The notes: generated from the sequence alone by a model not told the origin. A DNA stretch of 34,727 nt from DASVLX01 sp036384655 (GCA_036384655.1 DASVLX010000047.1:1-34727), one strand, 5' to 3'; numbered from the stretch's first letter, positions 9,301 to 16,091 are shown. Numbers and translations: made by a program.

Positions 9301-9423
9301 ATCCCGTTCGACCGACACGACATCGTCGAGGTCGACATGGTCAGGAAGGTCAAGATCACCGGGATCAGTGGTGGCACGGATTAGGATTGCGCCTGCGTGC
9401 CGGAATCGCGTTGCAATGGCCAT
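6358..9423 (-). CDS. lanB: Full-length class I lanthipeptide dehydratase
   Basis: LanB enzymes glutamylate Ser/Thr of the precursor from glutamyl-tRNA and then eliminate glutamate. The 1021-residue product has the N-terminal glutamylation domain (ATPFGLFAGI at 103-112 is its signature) and a C-terminal elimination-type domain from about residue 751. In that domain, WWVRRHRD (791-798) and YEHAARYG (849-856) match family blocks, but the usual HLRLR segment reads HVAVFFRL (807-814), losing an Arg. LLHDHHVRAVGI near 984-995 keeps the C-terminal His. The start at 9423 is chosen because GAGG lies six bases before it; ATGs at 9429 and 9489 lack proper spacing. The precursor gene lies 74 bases upstream across a strong hairpin. 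Confident at family level. Confidence 0.93.
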   Translation of the reverse strand: MAIATRFRHAGAILIRATTDPGDLDLPDHVDLDDVVSVERDGMAWLTRVWTRPEVREAVRSASTALDARIDHLLADGGRRPGKDLRHAIVSLGSYLARWQRRATPFGLFAGITAASIGPAAAYFGVRHRVFGRADSAWLATVTNQLDKDRDLRSRLTVIADNALIIRDGRAIVHTRADPFAADPGPLRESSVRLTKPVRFALAAATSPIRFGELAERLVKQFPAASSSKVHVLLHGLVDGGLLVTNLRAPATTVDPLSYLVEVLRSADVGDLPEIAALLGELTEIDGELARHNAVPEWSRARTIREMVTARMNQLAPADQVLALNTRLDARVVVPDRVLAEAELAASVLLRTGTQPFGTAAWMDYQARFLARYGPGALVPVCELVAESGLGYPTGYLGAPRARPAWRALTERDAALAALIQQALVSGSEEIVLTDADIDSLTVGDHADLVPPQRVEVGFIIDAVSAEAINRGQFRIRITAAPHVPTSMAGRFVALLGEPDRARFTATYPSSKDGTVAVQLSFPPRLPRSENVVRVPVLLPDVLWLSEHPNIARTGIRRVSLDDLTVTADAAQMYLVQQSTGRRVVPVIPHALNTRSHMPPLARFIAEVADARNAVLRGFDLGSSRTLPYVPSIRYHRTVLLPARWRLTPSDLRGRDFGAALSAWRLRWGVPDRVVLCHDELRMPLDLGHQLDREVLRVQLGRSHRVELHEDGPEGSDGWIGRPAELLIPMTAIDPPTRRLPVTGMPGTVHRPGHCGVVHAQFAGNPARFDEIITSHLPRLADGLSDLVTRWWVRRHRDMIHPETDQHVAVFFRLADPACYGTVAAAIADFAADLATRGLPDHLTLAPHYEHAARYGTGHALEAAENVFATDTTAARTQISAASSSGIPPQAWAAASMALLAASFASDPVTGHRALLDCLPQEHGPLDRAVRDHAVKLASDERVVRALPGGPNVIEAWAARATALSIYHGVLAEQRDPVGVLRTLLHDHHVRAVGIDPTFERETGRLARAAARRCLALMATL

Positions 9424-9448
9424 GATCATCCTCTTATGACGTTCACTG

Positions 9449-9488
9449 TGGGGTGCTGTCGACGTGTGTGAACGCCGACAGCACCCCA
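9449..9488 (-). terminator. Hairpin between precursor and lanB, probable partial terminator
   Basis: A perfect 13-bp inverted repeat (9449-9461 with 9476-9488, loop of 14 bases) begins ten bases after the precursor stop and ends 25 bases before the lanB start. There is no T tract. Hairpins at this place in other lanthipeptide operons let most transcripts stop after the precursor, or protect its mRNA, giving more substrate than enzyme. Confidence 0.8.
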
Positions 9489-9497
9489 ACGAGGGGA

Positions 9498-9689
9498 TCA
9501 GTATGGGTCGTTACTGAACGTGGTGCACGCACTGGTCGCGCAACTCGCACCGCAACCATCGTCCGTATCGCACGACGGTCCAGCGACGCGGGCTGTTGAC
9601 TCGGTGACGCGCAGGTCAAAGTCAAACTCCGCGTCATCAATCACCGCGTCCTCAGCCAGTGCATCGCTCATTGCCAGCAGTGGGGACAT
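9498..9689 (-). CDS. FxLD-family lanthipeptide precursor peptide
   Basis: A 63-residue peptide with an acidic leader and a Cys/Ser/Thr-rich C-terminus, placed between an FxLD-system methyltransferase and lanB. The leader block reads EFDFDLRV (21-28), a variant of the FxLD motif with Phe24 in place of Leu. The core region GPSCDTDDGCGASC (37-50) followed by ATSACTTFSNDPY carries Cys40, Cys46, Cys50 and Cys55 plus eight Ser/Thr, and matches the TDDGCG-x-(S/T)C-x-SAC pattern I know for the family. Ring topology and cleavage site cannot be read from the sequence. The ATG at 9689 follows GAGAGGTG with good spacing; an internal ATG at 9671 is too far from it. Substrate of the four neighbouring enzymes. 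Confidence 0.9.
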   Translation of the reverse strand: MSPLLAMSDALAEDAVIDDAEFDFDLRVTESTARVAGPSCDTDDGCGASCATSACTTFSNDPY

Positions 9690-9749
9690 GGGATTTTCAC
9701 CTCTCTTCTTATGCCGATGGGATGGCTGGTCTTGGCGGATTGAATCCGA

Positions 9750-10997
9750 TCAGTTCGACGGCCAGGAGATGGAGACCAGTCCGTGGGTCTTGGTCACCAC
9801 GGCCGTTTCGGCACCGAACTCGGGTTGGCTGGTTCCGTTGGGCCAGTAGGCGAACGTCGGTTCGGCGCGACCACGAGCCCTCTGATCCCAATCCTTAATG
9901 GAGTTGACCAGTGGGGTGGCGGCACGGTCCGCGGATCTGCCGTACGCCCGCGTGCCAAACTCGGCCCCAGTACCGTCCGAGGTCTTCCGGACGGCGAGAT
10001 AGGCGAACGAATCGCCGCGGACGACACCGAATGGGAACCAGCTCCCGCGCTCGGCGGCCAGCGTCGTTCCGTCCTCGGCAGCGAGCTTGCAGAATCCGGG
10101 CAGGAATGACGCGAACCACAAATGCAGGTCAGCGAATGAAACACCGTTCTTGATCGTCACCCCGGACCACGTCTCGACCCGATCGGTCGCCAGTACCCCG
10201 TCAAGCAGGCTCATGTCCGCCGGCACATCGGCACTGTCAAATCGGAGCTTCACATGATGGCCATTCGGGTCGGGCAACAGGAACACGCGCTCGGCATGGG
10301 CTCCTTCGCCCTGCATCGGGACGAACCCGCATACTTCGGCAGACCTGCTCTCCCAGTGATCAGCCGTACGCCGAAACGCGATCGACCGGGACACTCCATT
10401 CATCCGCAACGGCACCACGATCGTTCCGCCATCGGCCAACTGATTAAGCCAGGCCGGCGCGATATCCCAGGCTCCGACAGTCACCACGATCGCGTCCACC
10501 GGGCTGTCGAGCTGTGGCACCGGATGCTCCGCGTCGACCGTCACGACTGTCACGCGTTCGCCATAGCCGGTCGCGGCAAGGCGGGTCCGCGCCATGTCGA
10601 CCACCTCTTGATCAATGTCCACGCTCACGACGTGGCCAGACGACCCCACCACTTCGGCCACCAACGCCGCGTTGTACCCGCCGCTGCCGATCTCCAGCAC
10701 AATCATGCCTGGGCCGAGGTCGGCCTGCTCGATCATCCGAGCCTGGATGAACGGCGCGCTCGTCGACGAGATGACCACGCCATCGGCATCCTGCTTGATC
10801 GCCACTGAGTTCGCGTCGTTGTAGGCGACTTCCAACGGTGTCCCGTCTGGCACGAACAGGTGCCTGGGCACGATGCGAAAGGCCCGCGCGACCGCGGGCG
10901 AGGTGATCCTCCTGTCCGCCACCAACTTGTCCGCCAGAGCATGTCGAATCTCGGTAGCACGGTCGGCCTCAGAAGCCGATCTCGTCAACTTGGTCAT
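9750..10997 (-). CDS. FxLD-system PCMT-like O-methyltransferase
   Basis: A 415-residue protein of the protein-L-isoaspartate methyltransferase fold, extended at the C-terminus by about 180 residues as is typical of methyltransferases in FxLD lanthipeptide systems. The SAM-binding motif I is VLEIGSGGYNAAL (100-112). SSTSAPFIQARM (77-88) corresponds to the PCMT substrate-binding loop, and VVSVDID is the acidic motif for the ribose. Related enzymes in RiPP pathways methylate an Asp side chain, which then forms a succinimide and often isoaspartate; the DDG in the core (Asp43, Asp44, Gly45) is an attractive target, but this is inference. The ATG at 10997 follows GGAG by six bases. First gene of the operon; 60 bases separate it from the precursor. 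Confidence 0.9.
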   Translation of the reverse strand: MTKLTRSASEADRATEIRHALADKLVADRRITSPAVARAFRIVPRHLFVPDGTPLEVAYNDANSVAIKQDADGVVISSTSAPFIQARMIEQADLGPGMIVLEIGSGGYNAALVAEVVGSSGHVVSVDIDQEVVDMARTRLAATGYGERVTVVTVDAEHPVPQLDSPVDAIVVTVGAWDIAPAWLNQLADGGTIVVPLRMNGVSRSIAFRRTADHWESRSAEVCGFVPMQGEGAHAERVFLLPDPNGHHVKLRFDSADVPADMSLLDGVLATDRVETWSGVTIKNGVSFADLHLWFASFLPGFCKLAAEDGTTLAAERGSWFPFGVVRGDSFAYLAVRKTSDGTGAEFGTRAYGRSADRAATPLVNSIKDWDQRARGRAEPTFAYWPNGTSQPEFGAETAVVTKTHGLVSISWPSN

Positions 10998-11015
10998 CCA
11001 GCGCTCCACATGTGC

Positions 11016-11088
11016 CTTGGTGCTGGGCCCTCGCCGACCGCACCTGGGCGATGGACAGCGAGGGCCGCCGGTCTTGGCCGGCACCAAG
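11016..11088 (-). promoter_or_regulatory. Potentially folded 5' leader of the lan operon
   Basis: CTTGGTGC (11016-11023) can pair with GCACCAAG (11081-11088), and GGCCCTCGC (11026-11034) with GCGAGGGCC (11058-11066), nesting one stem in the other. If transcription of the minus-strand operon starts near the AT-rich palindrome at 11100-11122, this would lie in the untranslated leader just before the methyltransferase ribosome site. It could be an attenuator or simply incidental structure. Confidence 0.4.
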
Positions 11089-11099
11089 AACGTATCTTG

Positions 11100-11122
11100 C
11101 GTATATGCGCCATGCATATACG
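11100..11122. promoter_or_regulatory. AT-rich perfect inverted repeat, candidate operator 1
   Basis: CGTATATGC (11100-11108) and GCATATACG (11114-11122) are perfect 9-base inverted arms around five bases. It is strikingly AT-rich for this genome and sits midway between the divergent methyltransferase and XRE regulator genes. It is a good candidate for binding by the adjacent XRE/DUF5753 regulator or as part of the core promoter. Confidence 0.6.
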
Positions 11123-11149
11123 TCAGACGAGTGAACCTTCCGTCTGACG
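11121..11149. promoter_or_regulatory. Second perfect inverted repeat, candidate operator 2
   Basis: CGTCAGACG (11121-11129) and CGTCTGACG (11141-11149) are perfect 9-base inverted arms with 11 bases between. The first arm shares two bases with operator 1. The distance between arm centres is 20 bases, about two helical turns, as expected for a dimeric regulator. It lies 28 bases upstream of the regulator start. Confidence 0.55.
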
Positions 11150-11176
11150 ACAGCTACTCATGGGAGACTGCCCGAC

Positions 11177-12055
11177 ATGGACGACGAAGACGACCTTGCT
11201 CCCGGCTCGCTGGTTCGTCGGTGGAGGCTGGGGAAACAACTCCGTGAGCTGCGCGAGGCCGCCGGCAAGAACATGACCGAGGCCGCGAAGTACATCGGCC
11301 TGACCCAGCCGACGCTGTCGCGGATCGAGACGGGCAAGCACGCCATCCTGCCGCGCAACGTCCGCCAGCTCTGCCAGTGCTACGGCATCGGCGCACCACT
11401 GGTGGACACGTTGATCAGGCAGGCCGAGGAAGCCAGCGACCGCGGTTGGTGGATGACCTACTCGGACACCATGCCCGACTGGTTCGAGACCTTCGTCGGC
11501 TTCGAGACCGATGCCTCCGTCATCTTCATCTACGAGTGCGAGCTGATACCCGGCCTGCTCCAGACCGCCGATTTCACCCGGCTCATCCGCGCCGCCCAAG
11601 GACCGGCGAGCGAACCGGAGCTGGCGAAGTCCGTCGAGTTCCGGCAGGCGAGGCAACAGCGGCTGACGAGCAAACCACCAGAGCTACACGTGGTCCTCAA
11701 TGAGGCTGCGCTCCGGCGGCCGGTGGGCGGACCCGAGACGATGGCGGCGCAGATCGAACACCTGATCAGCGTCGCCCGCCAGCCATGGGCGTCCATCCAG
11801 ATCCTGCCATTCCGGGTCGGACCGCACGCCGGGATCAAGGGTCCGTTCATGATGCTCACACTGCCGGGTGAGGCCGCCCCGAACATGGTGTACCTCGAAC
11901 AGGACCACGGAGCGATCTACCTTGATCGGCAGTCGGACCTGGTTCGATACGCGCAGGTGTTCGAGTCGCTGGCCAACACCGCATTGGCCCCCACGGACAG
12001 CATCGAGTTCATGACTACCGTAGAGAGGGAGTACCTGGGCGAGCAGAAAGGTTAA
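11177..12055 (+). CDS. XRE-family regulator with DUF5753 domain
   Basis: A 292-residue DNA-binding protein. The N-terminal XRE helix-turn-helix spans about residues 18-75 (LRELREAAGKNMTEAAKYIG then LTQPTLSRIETGKHAIL). The rest is DUF5753, recognised by the YECELIPGLLQTADFTR block near residue 115. Such proteins are abundant in Streptomyces and Pseudonocardiaceae and often pair with a DUF397 protein, as here. The ATG at 11177 follows GGGAGA by about ten bases. It is divergent from the lan operon across 179 bases holding two inverted repeats, so it is the obvious candidate regulator of the cluster and of itself (inference). Confidence 0.9.
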   Translation: MDDEDDLAPGSLVRRWRLGKQLRELREAAGKNMTEAAKYIGLTQPTLSRIETGKHAILPRNVRQLCQCYGIGAPLVDTLIRQAEEASDRGWWMTYSDTMPDWFETFVGFETDASVIFIYECELIPGLLQTADFTRLIRAAQGPASEPELAKSVEFRQARQQRLTSKPPELHVVLNEAALRRPVGGPETMAAQIEHLISVARQPWASIQILPFRVGPHAGIKGPFMMLTLPGEAAPNMVYLEQDHGAIYLDRQSDLVRYAQVFESLANTALAPTDSIEFMTTVEREYLGEQKG

Positions 12056-12058
12056 CCC

Positions 12059-12241
12059 ATGATCTCCCAACACCCCGTTGTGTGGCGCAAGTCCAGCCAT
12101 AGCGCGGGCGACAACGGGGCATGTGTCGAGCTGGCTGGAACCTTGGACCGGCTGCGTGACTCCAAGAACCCCACCGGCCCGGTGCTGTTGGCCGATGTCC
12201 CGGCCTTGGTCCGGGGGCTGAAGGCCGGCACGCTCGGCTGA
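12059..12241 (+). CDS. DUF397 domain protein
   Basis: A 60-residue protein matching DUF397: VVWRKSSHSAGDNGACVELA near the start, then LRDSKNPTGPVL. The family is typically encoded directly after an XRE/DUF5753 regulator in actinobacteria and is thought to antagonise or modulate it; some members affect development. It starts three bases after the regulator stop, so they form one operon. It ends at a strong hairpin. Family call is secure, function in this cluster is inferred. Confidence 0.9.
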   Translation: MISQHPVVWRKSSHSAGDNGACVELAGTLDRLRDSKNPTGPVLLADVPALVRGLKAGTLG

Positions 12242-12260
12242 ACACCGTCGGTGACACATG

Positions 12261-12289
12261 AGGGGCGCCCGAAACATTCGGGCACCCCT
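12261..12289. terminator. Hairpin between convergent DUF397 and asnB genes
   Basis: Arms 12261-12273 and 12277-12289 pair at 12 of 13 positions around a three-base loop, with one C/A mismatch. It lies between two convergent genes (stops at 12241 and 12325) and probably terminates from both sides. It has no T tract on either strand. Confidence 0.75.
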
Positions 12290-12324
12290 CACATCACCTC
12301 TGGACTGTGCGGCGTCGGACCGGA

Positions 12325-14253
12325 CTAGACCCGGACGGGGTAGTGGGGCTCCGGGATGCGCGGGCGGATGCGGCCCTCGACGAAGATGCCGTGCCAGATC
12401 ATGAACACCAGCAGCGCCCAGATACGCCGGCTGTGGTCCAGTTTGCCGTCGCGGTGGTCGTCCAGCAGCTGGAGCACGGCGTTGCGGTCGATGTACTGAT
12501 CGGTCTGGGAGTCGAGCACGATCTGGCGCGCCCAGTCGTACATCTCGGCCCGCAACCAGTGCCGGATCGGCACCGGGAAGCCCAGCTTGCGGCGATTCAA
12601 CACATGCGGGGGCACCACATCGCGCAGCGCCCGGCGCAGCGCGTACTTCGTGGTCTCCCGGGTGATCTTCTCCTCCAGCGGGATCTGACTGGCGATCGTG
12701 AAGACCTCGCGATCCAGGAACGGCACCCGCAGTTCCAGCGAGTTGGCCATGGTCATCTTGTCGGCCTTGACCAGGATGTCGCCGCGCAACCAGGTGAACA
12801 GGTCGACGTGCTGCATCCGGGTCACCGGGTCCCAGCCCATCGACGTCTGGTACGGGCGGTTGGTCACGTCGGTGTGCGTGATACGCGGGTCGAAGTGCCG
12901 CATCACCGCGCGCAACTGGTCGTCCCGGAAGATCCGCGCGTTGCCGTAGTAACGCTGCTCCAGGGTCAGCGCGCCACGCCGCAGCAGGTCCTTGCCGCGC
13001 ACCCCGTCCGGGATCTTGGTAGAAACCTTGCCCATCGCCTTGCGCAGCGCGCCCGGCACCTTCTCGAACGGCGCCAGCGACAGCGGCTCACGATAGATGG
13101 TGTAGCCGCCGAACAGCTCGTCGCTGCCCTCGCCCGACAACACGACCTTGACGTAGTTACGCGCCTCGCGGGCGATGAACCACAGCGGTACCAGCGCCGG
13201 GTCGGCCACCGGGTCGTCCAGGTACCAGATGATCAGCGGCAGGGCCGCCATCATCTCGTCTGGCGAGACCGTGCGCACCACATGCTTGACGCCGATCGCC
13301 GCCGCCGACTCGGCGGCCACGTCGATCTCGGAGTAGCCCTTGCGCTCGAACCCGGTGGTGAAGGTGATCAGGTCCGGGTTGTGCTCCTTGGCCAGCGCGG
13401 CGATCGCGGTCGAGTCGATGCCGCCCGACAGGAACGCGCCCACCGTGACATCGGCGCGCATGTGCTTGGCGACCGAGTCACGCATGACGGCGAGGATGTC
13501 GTCGTAGAGCCGCGCCGAGTCGGCCGGGCCGTTCACCAGCCGGCGCCGGAAGATCGGGTTGAAGTACCGGCGGGTCACCGGCTTGCCGCCGGGGGTGATC
13601 GTGAAGGAGTTGCCGGACTCGATGCGGCGGATCGTCTGCTGCAGCGACTCGGGCTCCGGCACGTACTGGAGGATCAGGTAGTGCTGCAGGGCGGTCGTGT
13701 CCAGCGCCGGGGTGATGCCCAGCTGCGGGGCCAGGTCCAGCAGGCTCTTCTTCTCGCTGGCGAACGCCACCCCGCCCGGGCCGCTGGCGTAGAACAGCGG
13801 CTTGATGCCGAACGGGTCCCGCGCGCCGAACACCACGCGGCGCTCCGAGTCCCAGATCAGGAACGCGAACATGCCGCGCAGCCGGGACACCGAGGCCTCG
13901 CCGAGATAGTGGTAGGCGGCGACGATGACCTCGCCGTCGCCGTCGGTGTTGAACTGGGCGTCGAACTTCTCGATCAGCTCAGCGCGCAGCTCAAGGTAGT
14001 TGTAGATCTCGCCGTTGAACACCAGCGTGTAGCGGTTCGGCGATTCCGGGGGACCCCAGGACAGTGGCTGGTGCGAGTGTTCGAGGTCGATGATGGACAG
14101 CCGGTTGAAGCCGAACACGACCTCACCATCGGCCCACGTGCCGGTTTCGTCCGGACCGCGGTGCCGCATGCAGGACATTGCCCGGAGTACCGCCGGACGG
14201 GCGGCTTCCGCGGCTGGTTGGGAGGGACAGACCAGGCCAATCAGACCGCACAC
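12325..14253 (-). CDS. asnB: Asparagine synthase (glutamine-hydrolysing)
   Basis: AsnB transfers ammonia from glutamine to aspartyl-AMP to make asparagine in the cytosol. The GTG at 14253 is fixed by the need for Cys2 (CGLIGLV), the amidotransferase nucleophile exposed when Met is removed; an upstream ATG would bury it. MRHRGPDETG (29-38) and FNGEIYNY (79-86) complete the glutaminase site. SGGIDST near residue 275 is the ATP pyrophosphatase loop, and GEGSDELFGGY near residue 372 is also conserved. The length of 642 residues matches actinobacterial AsnB (Rv2201 type). GAGAGG lies about 12 bases upstream. It is divergent from ctaC. Actinobacterial relatives can instead amidate cell-wall diaminopimelate (LtsA), and the sequence alone does not exclude this. 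Confidence 0.94.
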   Translation of the reverse strand: MCGLIGLVCPSQPAAEAARPAVLRAMSCMRHRGPDETGTWADGEVVFGFNRLSIIDLEHSHQPLSWGPPESPNRYTLVFNGEIYNYLELRAELIEKFDAQFNTDGDGEVIVAAYHYLGEASVSRLRGMFAFLIWDSERRVVFGARDPFGIKPLFYASGPGGVAFASEKKSLLDLAPQLGITPALDTTALQHYLILQYVPEPESLQQTIRRIESGNSFTITPGGKPVTRRYFNPIFRRRLVNGPADSARLYDDILAVMRDSVAKHMRADVTVGAFLSGGIDSTAIAALAKEHNPDLITFTTGFERKGYSEIDVAAESAAAIGVKHVVRTVSPDEMMAALPLIIWYLDDPVADPALVPLWFIAREARNYVKVVLSGEGSDELFGGYTIYREPLSLAPFEKVPGALRKAMGKVSTKIPDGVRGKDLLRRGALTLEQRYYGNARIFRDDQLRAVMRHFDPRITHTDVTNRPYQTSMGWDPVTRMQHVDLFTWLRGDILVKADKMTMANSLELRVPFLDREVFTIASQIPLEEKITRETTKYALRRALRDVVPPHVLNRRKLGFPVPIRHWLRAEMYDWARQIVLDSQTDQYIDRNAVLQLLDDHRDGKLDHSRRIWALLVFMIWHGIFVEGRIRPRIPEPHYPVRV

Positions 14254-14684
14254 GTATCTCGCGCGCCTCTCATGTCGAGTAACTCGGTTTCGCGGGCTTC
14301 GCAGGTCGGCGGGACACGGGCGGCGGTGCCGGTCCCGCACGCGGAGGATGTCTCAGTATGCCGCTTGCCGGGGACCGGCTCATCTCAGCCTCGGCCTGGG
14401 CCTGGCGACCGCCGCGCCGGGACTGGACCACGGTCCTGCCATGGTCCGGTCACCGTCTCGCCGGTGACGCGGCACGATCTTGCCACCGCGCCGGCACCGC
14501 GTCGTTCACTGCCGCACCACCGTCTCACCGTGGTCTCACCTCGGTGTTACGGCGATCTTATGATCATTTTACGGGTCGACACGCCGAACTCGATCGAAAC
14601 CCGCTCTAGGTGATCAGCGTCTAACTCAGCTAGTCTCCCCCTGACCGTTCCGATCGCTAGTGGTCAGGCAGGAGGCGTGGGGCA
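14254..14684. other. 431-base intergenic region between asnB and ctaC
   Basis: No gene is supported here. It holds two small hairpins: GGACCA (14425-14430) with TGGTCC (14442-14447), and GTCACCG (14449-14455) with CGGTGAC (14462-14468). The right half, from about 14530, is AT-richer and includes the probable ctaC promoter. Open frames across it have no ribosome site or recognisable motif. Confidence 0.5.
14631..14667 (+). promoter_or_regulatory. Probable ctaC promoter -10 box and short leader hairpin
   Basis: TAGTCT (14631-14636) fits the actinobacterial TANNNT -10 element. No convincing -35 is seen. Downstream, CTGACC (14641-14646) pairs with GGTCAG (14662-14667) just before the GGAGG ribosome site at 14671, so the leader may fold near the initiation region. 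Confidence 0.4.
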
Positions 14685-15629
14685 GTGGGCCTGAAGCGGG
14701 GAAATCGGCGAGCCCGGTTGATGCGGCTCATCGGACTTGTCGGCATTGTCGCGCTCACCGCGACCGGCTGTTCCACCGACGAGGCGGTGCATTTCGGTTG
14801 GGTCCCGTCCGCCACGCTGCAGGGCCATGCCATGCGCGAGTTCTGGATGTGGACCGGTTTCGCCTCGCTGGCCGTCGGCGTCCTGACCTGGGGCGCGATG
14901 CTGTGGGCGATCACCTTTCACCGGAAGAAGAAGAACTCCGGTGACGAACTGCCCCGTCAGTTCCAGTACAACCACTCCCTGGAACTGACCCTCACGGTCA
15001 TTCCGGTGGTGATCGTCGCGGTGCTGTTCTACTTCACCGTCACCACGCAGGACTACGTGCTGAAGAAGGTTCCCGACCCGAACATCAATGTCAACGTCAC
15101 CGCGTTCCAGTGGAACTGGGAGTTCGACTATCCCGGATACCACACGCCGGACGGCCAGGCGGTGAAGACGATCGGCAGCTCGCAGGAGATCCCGCTGCTG
15201 GTGCTGCCGACGAACGAGGTCATTCAGTACAACCTGCGTTCCACCGACGTCGTCCACTCGTTCTTCGTGCCGGCCTTCAACTTCAAGCGGGACGTCTTCC
15301 CGGACCCGGAGAAGAACAACCAGGACGCCACGTTCCAGAACACGATCGACAAGACGGGCGCGTTCGTGGGCCGCTGCGCGGAGCTGTGCGGGACCTACCA
15401 CTCGATGATGAACTTCGAGGTGCGAGCGCTGCCGCAGCCGCTGTTCAATGCCTATATGAAGCTGCGGCAGACGGTCAATCCGCAGACCTCCCAGCCGTAC
15501 ACGGCCGCCGAGGCACTGACGGCGCTGGGCAAACAGGACCCGACCTGCGGCGCGTTGTGCACGCCGTACGCCACCTCCACGCATCCGTTCGACACGTCCC
15601 GCACCGCCGGTTCGGCGGTCGGCTTCTGA
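14685..15629 (+). CDS. ctaC: Cytochrome c oxidase subunit II
   Basis: Subunit II of the aa3 oxidase carries the CuA centre that receives electrons from cytochrome c, here the QcrC dihaem protein of the actinobacterial supercomplex. The 314-residue product has a signal peptide ending in a lipobox-like TATGC (Cys near residue 29), two membrane helices, and an extracellular cupredoxin domain with the CuA ligands in CAELCGTYHSMMNF near residues 231-244. TDVVHSFFVPAF is the family His block. The GTG at 14685 follows GGAGG by nine bases. ctaF follows 39 bases downstream. An extended C-terminal tail with two extra Cys (CGALC) is present. Confidence 0.95.
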   Translation: MGLKRGNRRARLMRLIGLVGIVALTATGCSTDEAVHFGWVPSATLQGHAMREFWMWTGFASLAVGVLTWGAMLWAITFHRKKKNSGDELPRQFQYNHSLELTLTVIPVVIVAVLFYFTVTTQDYVLKKVPDPNINVNVTAFQWNWEFDYPGYHTPDGQAVKTIGSSQEIPLLVLPTNEVIQYNLRSTDVVHSFFVPAFNFKRDVFPDPEKNNQDATFQNTIDKTGAFVGRCAELCGTYHSMMNFEVRALPQPLFNAYMKLRQTVNPQTSQPYTAAEALTALGKQDPTCGALCTPYATSTHPFDTSRTAGSAVGF

Positions 15630-15668
15630 TCCCCGGCGTCGTGGCAGAGCAAGGACTGTGAGGACACC

Positions 15669-16091
15669 ATGAAAATCGAGGGCCGGATCTTCCTGTTGAT
15701 CGCGGCGTTCCTGTTCGTCCTGGCCGTCGTGTACGGGGTGCTGACGAAGGTCAACTTCAACAAGGTCGAACCGGTCGGCGTGACCGCGTTCATCCTGTCT
15801 GGTGCGCTGTGTCTGCTGGTCGGCACCTTCCTCGGTTTCGTGTCCCGCCGGCTGGAGGGGCCACGGCCGGAGGACAACCCCGAGGCGGAGATCAGCGACG
15901 GCTCCGGCGAGGTCGGGTTCTTCCCGCCGGGCAGCTACTGGCCGGTCGCGGTCGGCGCGGCCTGCGCGTTCGGCGCCATCGCGATCACGTTCTGGTCGGT
16001 GTGGCTGCTGGTGTTGGCCGGCGCGGTCATCCTGTTCACGGTCGGCGGCTTCGTGTTCGAGTATCACATCGGTGCCAGCCGGCAGGAATGA
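15669..16091 (+). CDS. ctaF: Cytochrome c oxidase subunit IV (actinobacterial type)
   Basis: A 140-residue membrane protein with four hydrophobic segments, beginning MKIEGRIFLLIAAFLFV, the usual start of the actinobacterial subunit IV. The conserved GEVGFFPPGSYWPVAVG block between the helix pairs is characteristic. It is a structural subunit of the aa3 oxidase. It lies directly after ctaC, almost certainly in the same operon, and is followed by a strong terminator. The ATG at 15669 is preceded by a weak GTGAGGA site. Confidence 0.93.
   Translation: MKIEGRIFLLIAAFLFVLAVVYGVLTKVNFNKVEPVGVTAFILSGALCLLVGTFLGFVSRRLEGPRPEDNPEAEISDGSGEVGFFPPGSYWPVAVGAACAFGAIAITFWSVWLLVLAGAVILFTVGGFVFEYHIGASRQE

Noticed and set aside
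11060..11117. N-terminal extension of the methyltransferase to an ATG at 11117
   Set aside because: It would run through the operator palindrome and has no ribosome site; the ATG at 10997 has GGAG at good spacing and gives the family-like N-terminus.
12307..14613. Open frame of over 750 codons on the plus strand opposite asnB
   Set aside because: The translation is Arg/His/Val-rich low-complexity sequence with no domain, and the opposite strand encodes complete AsnB.
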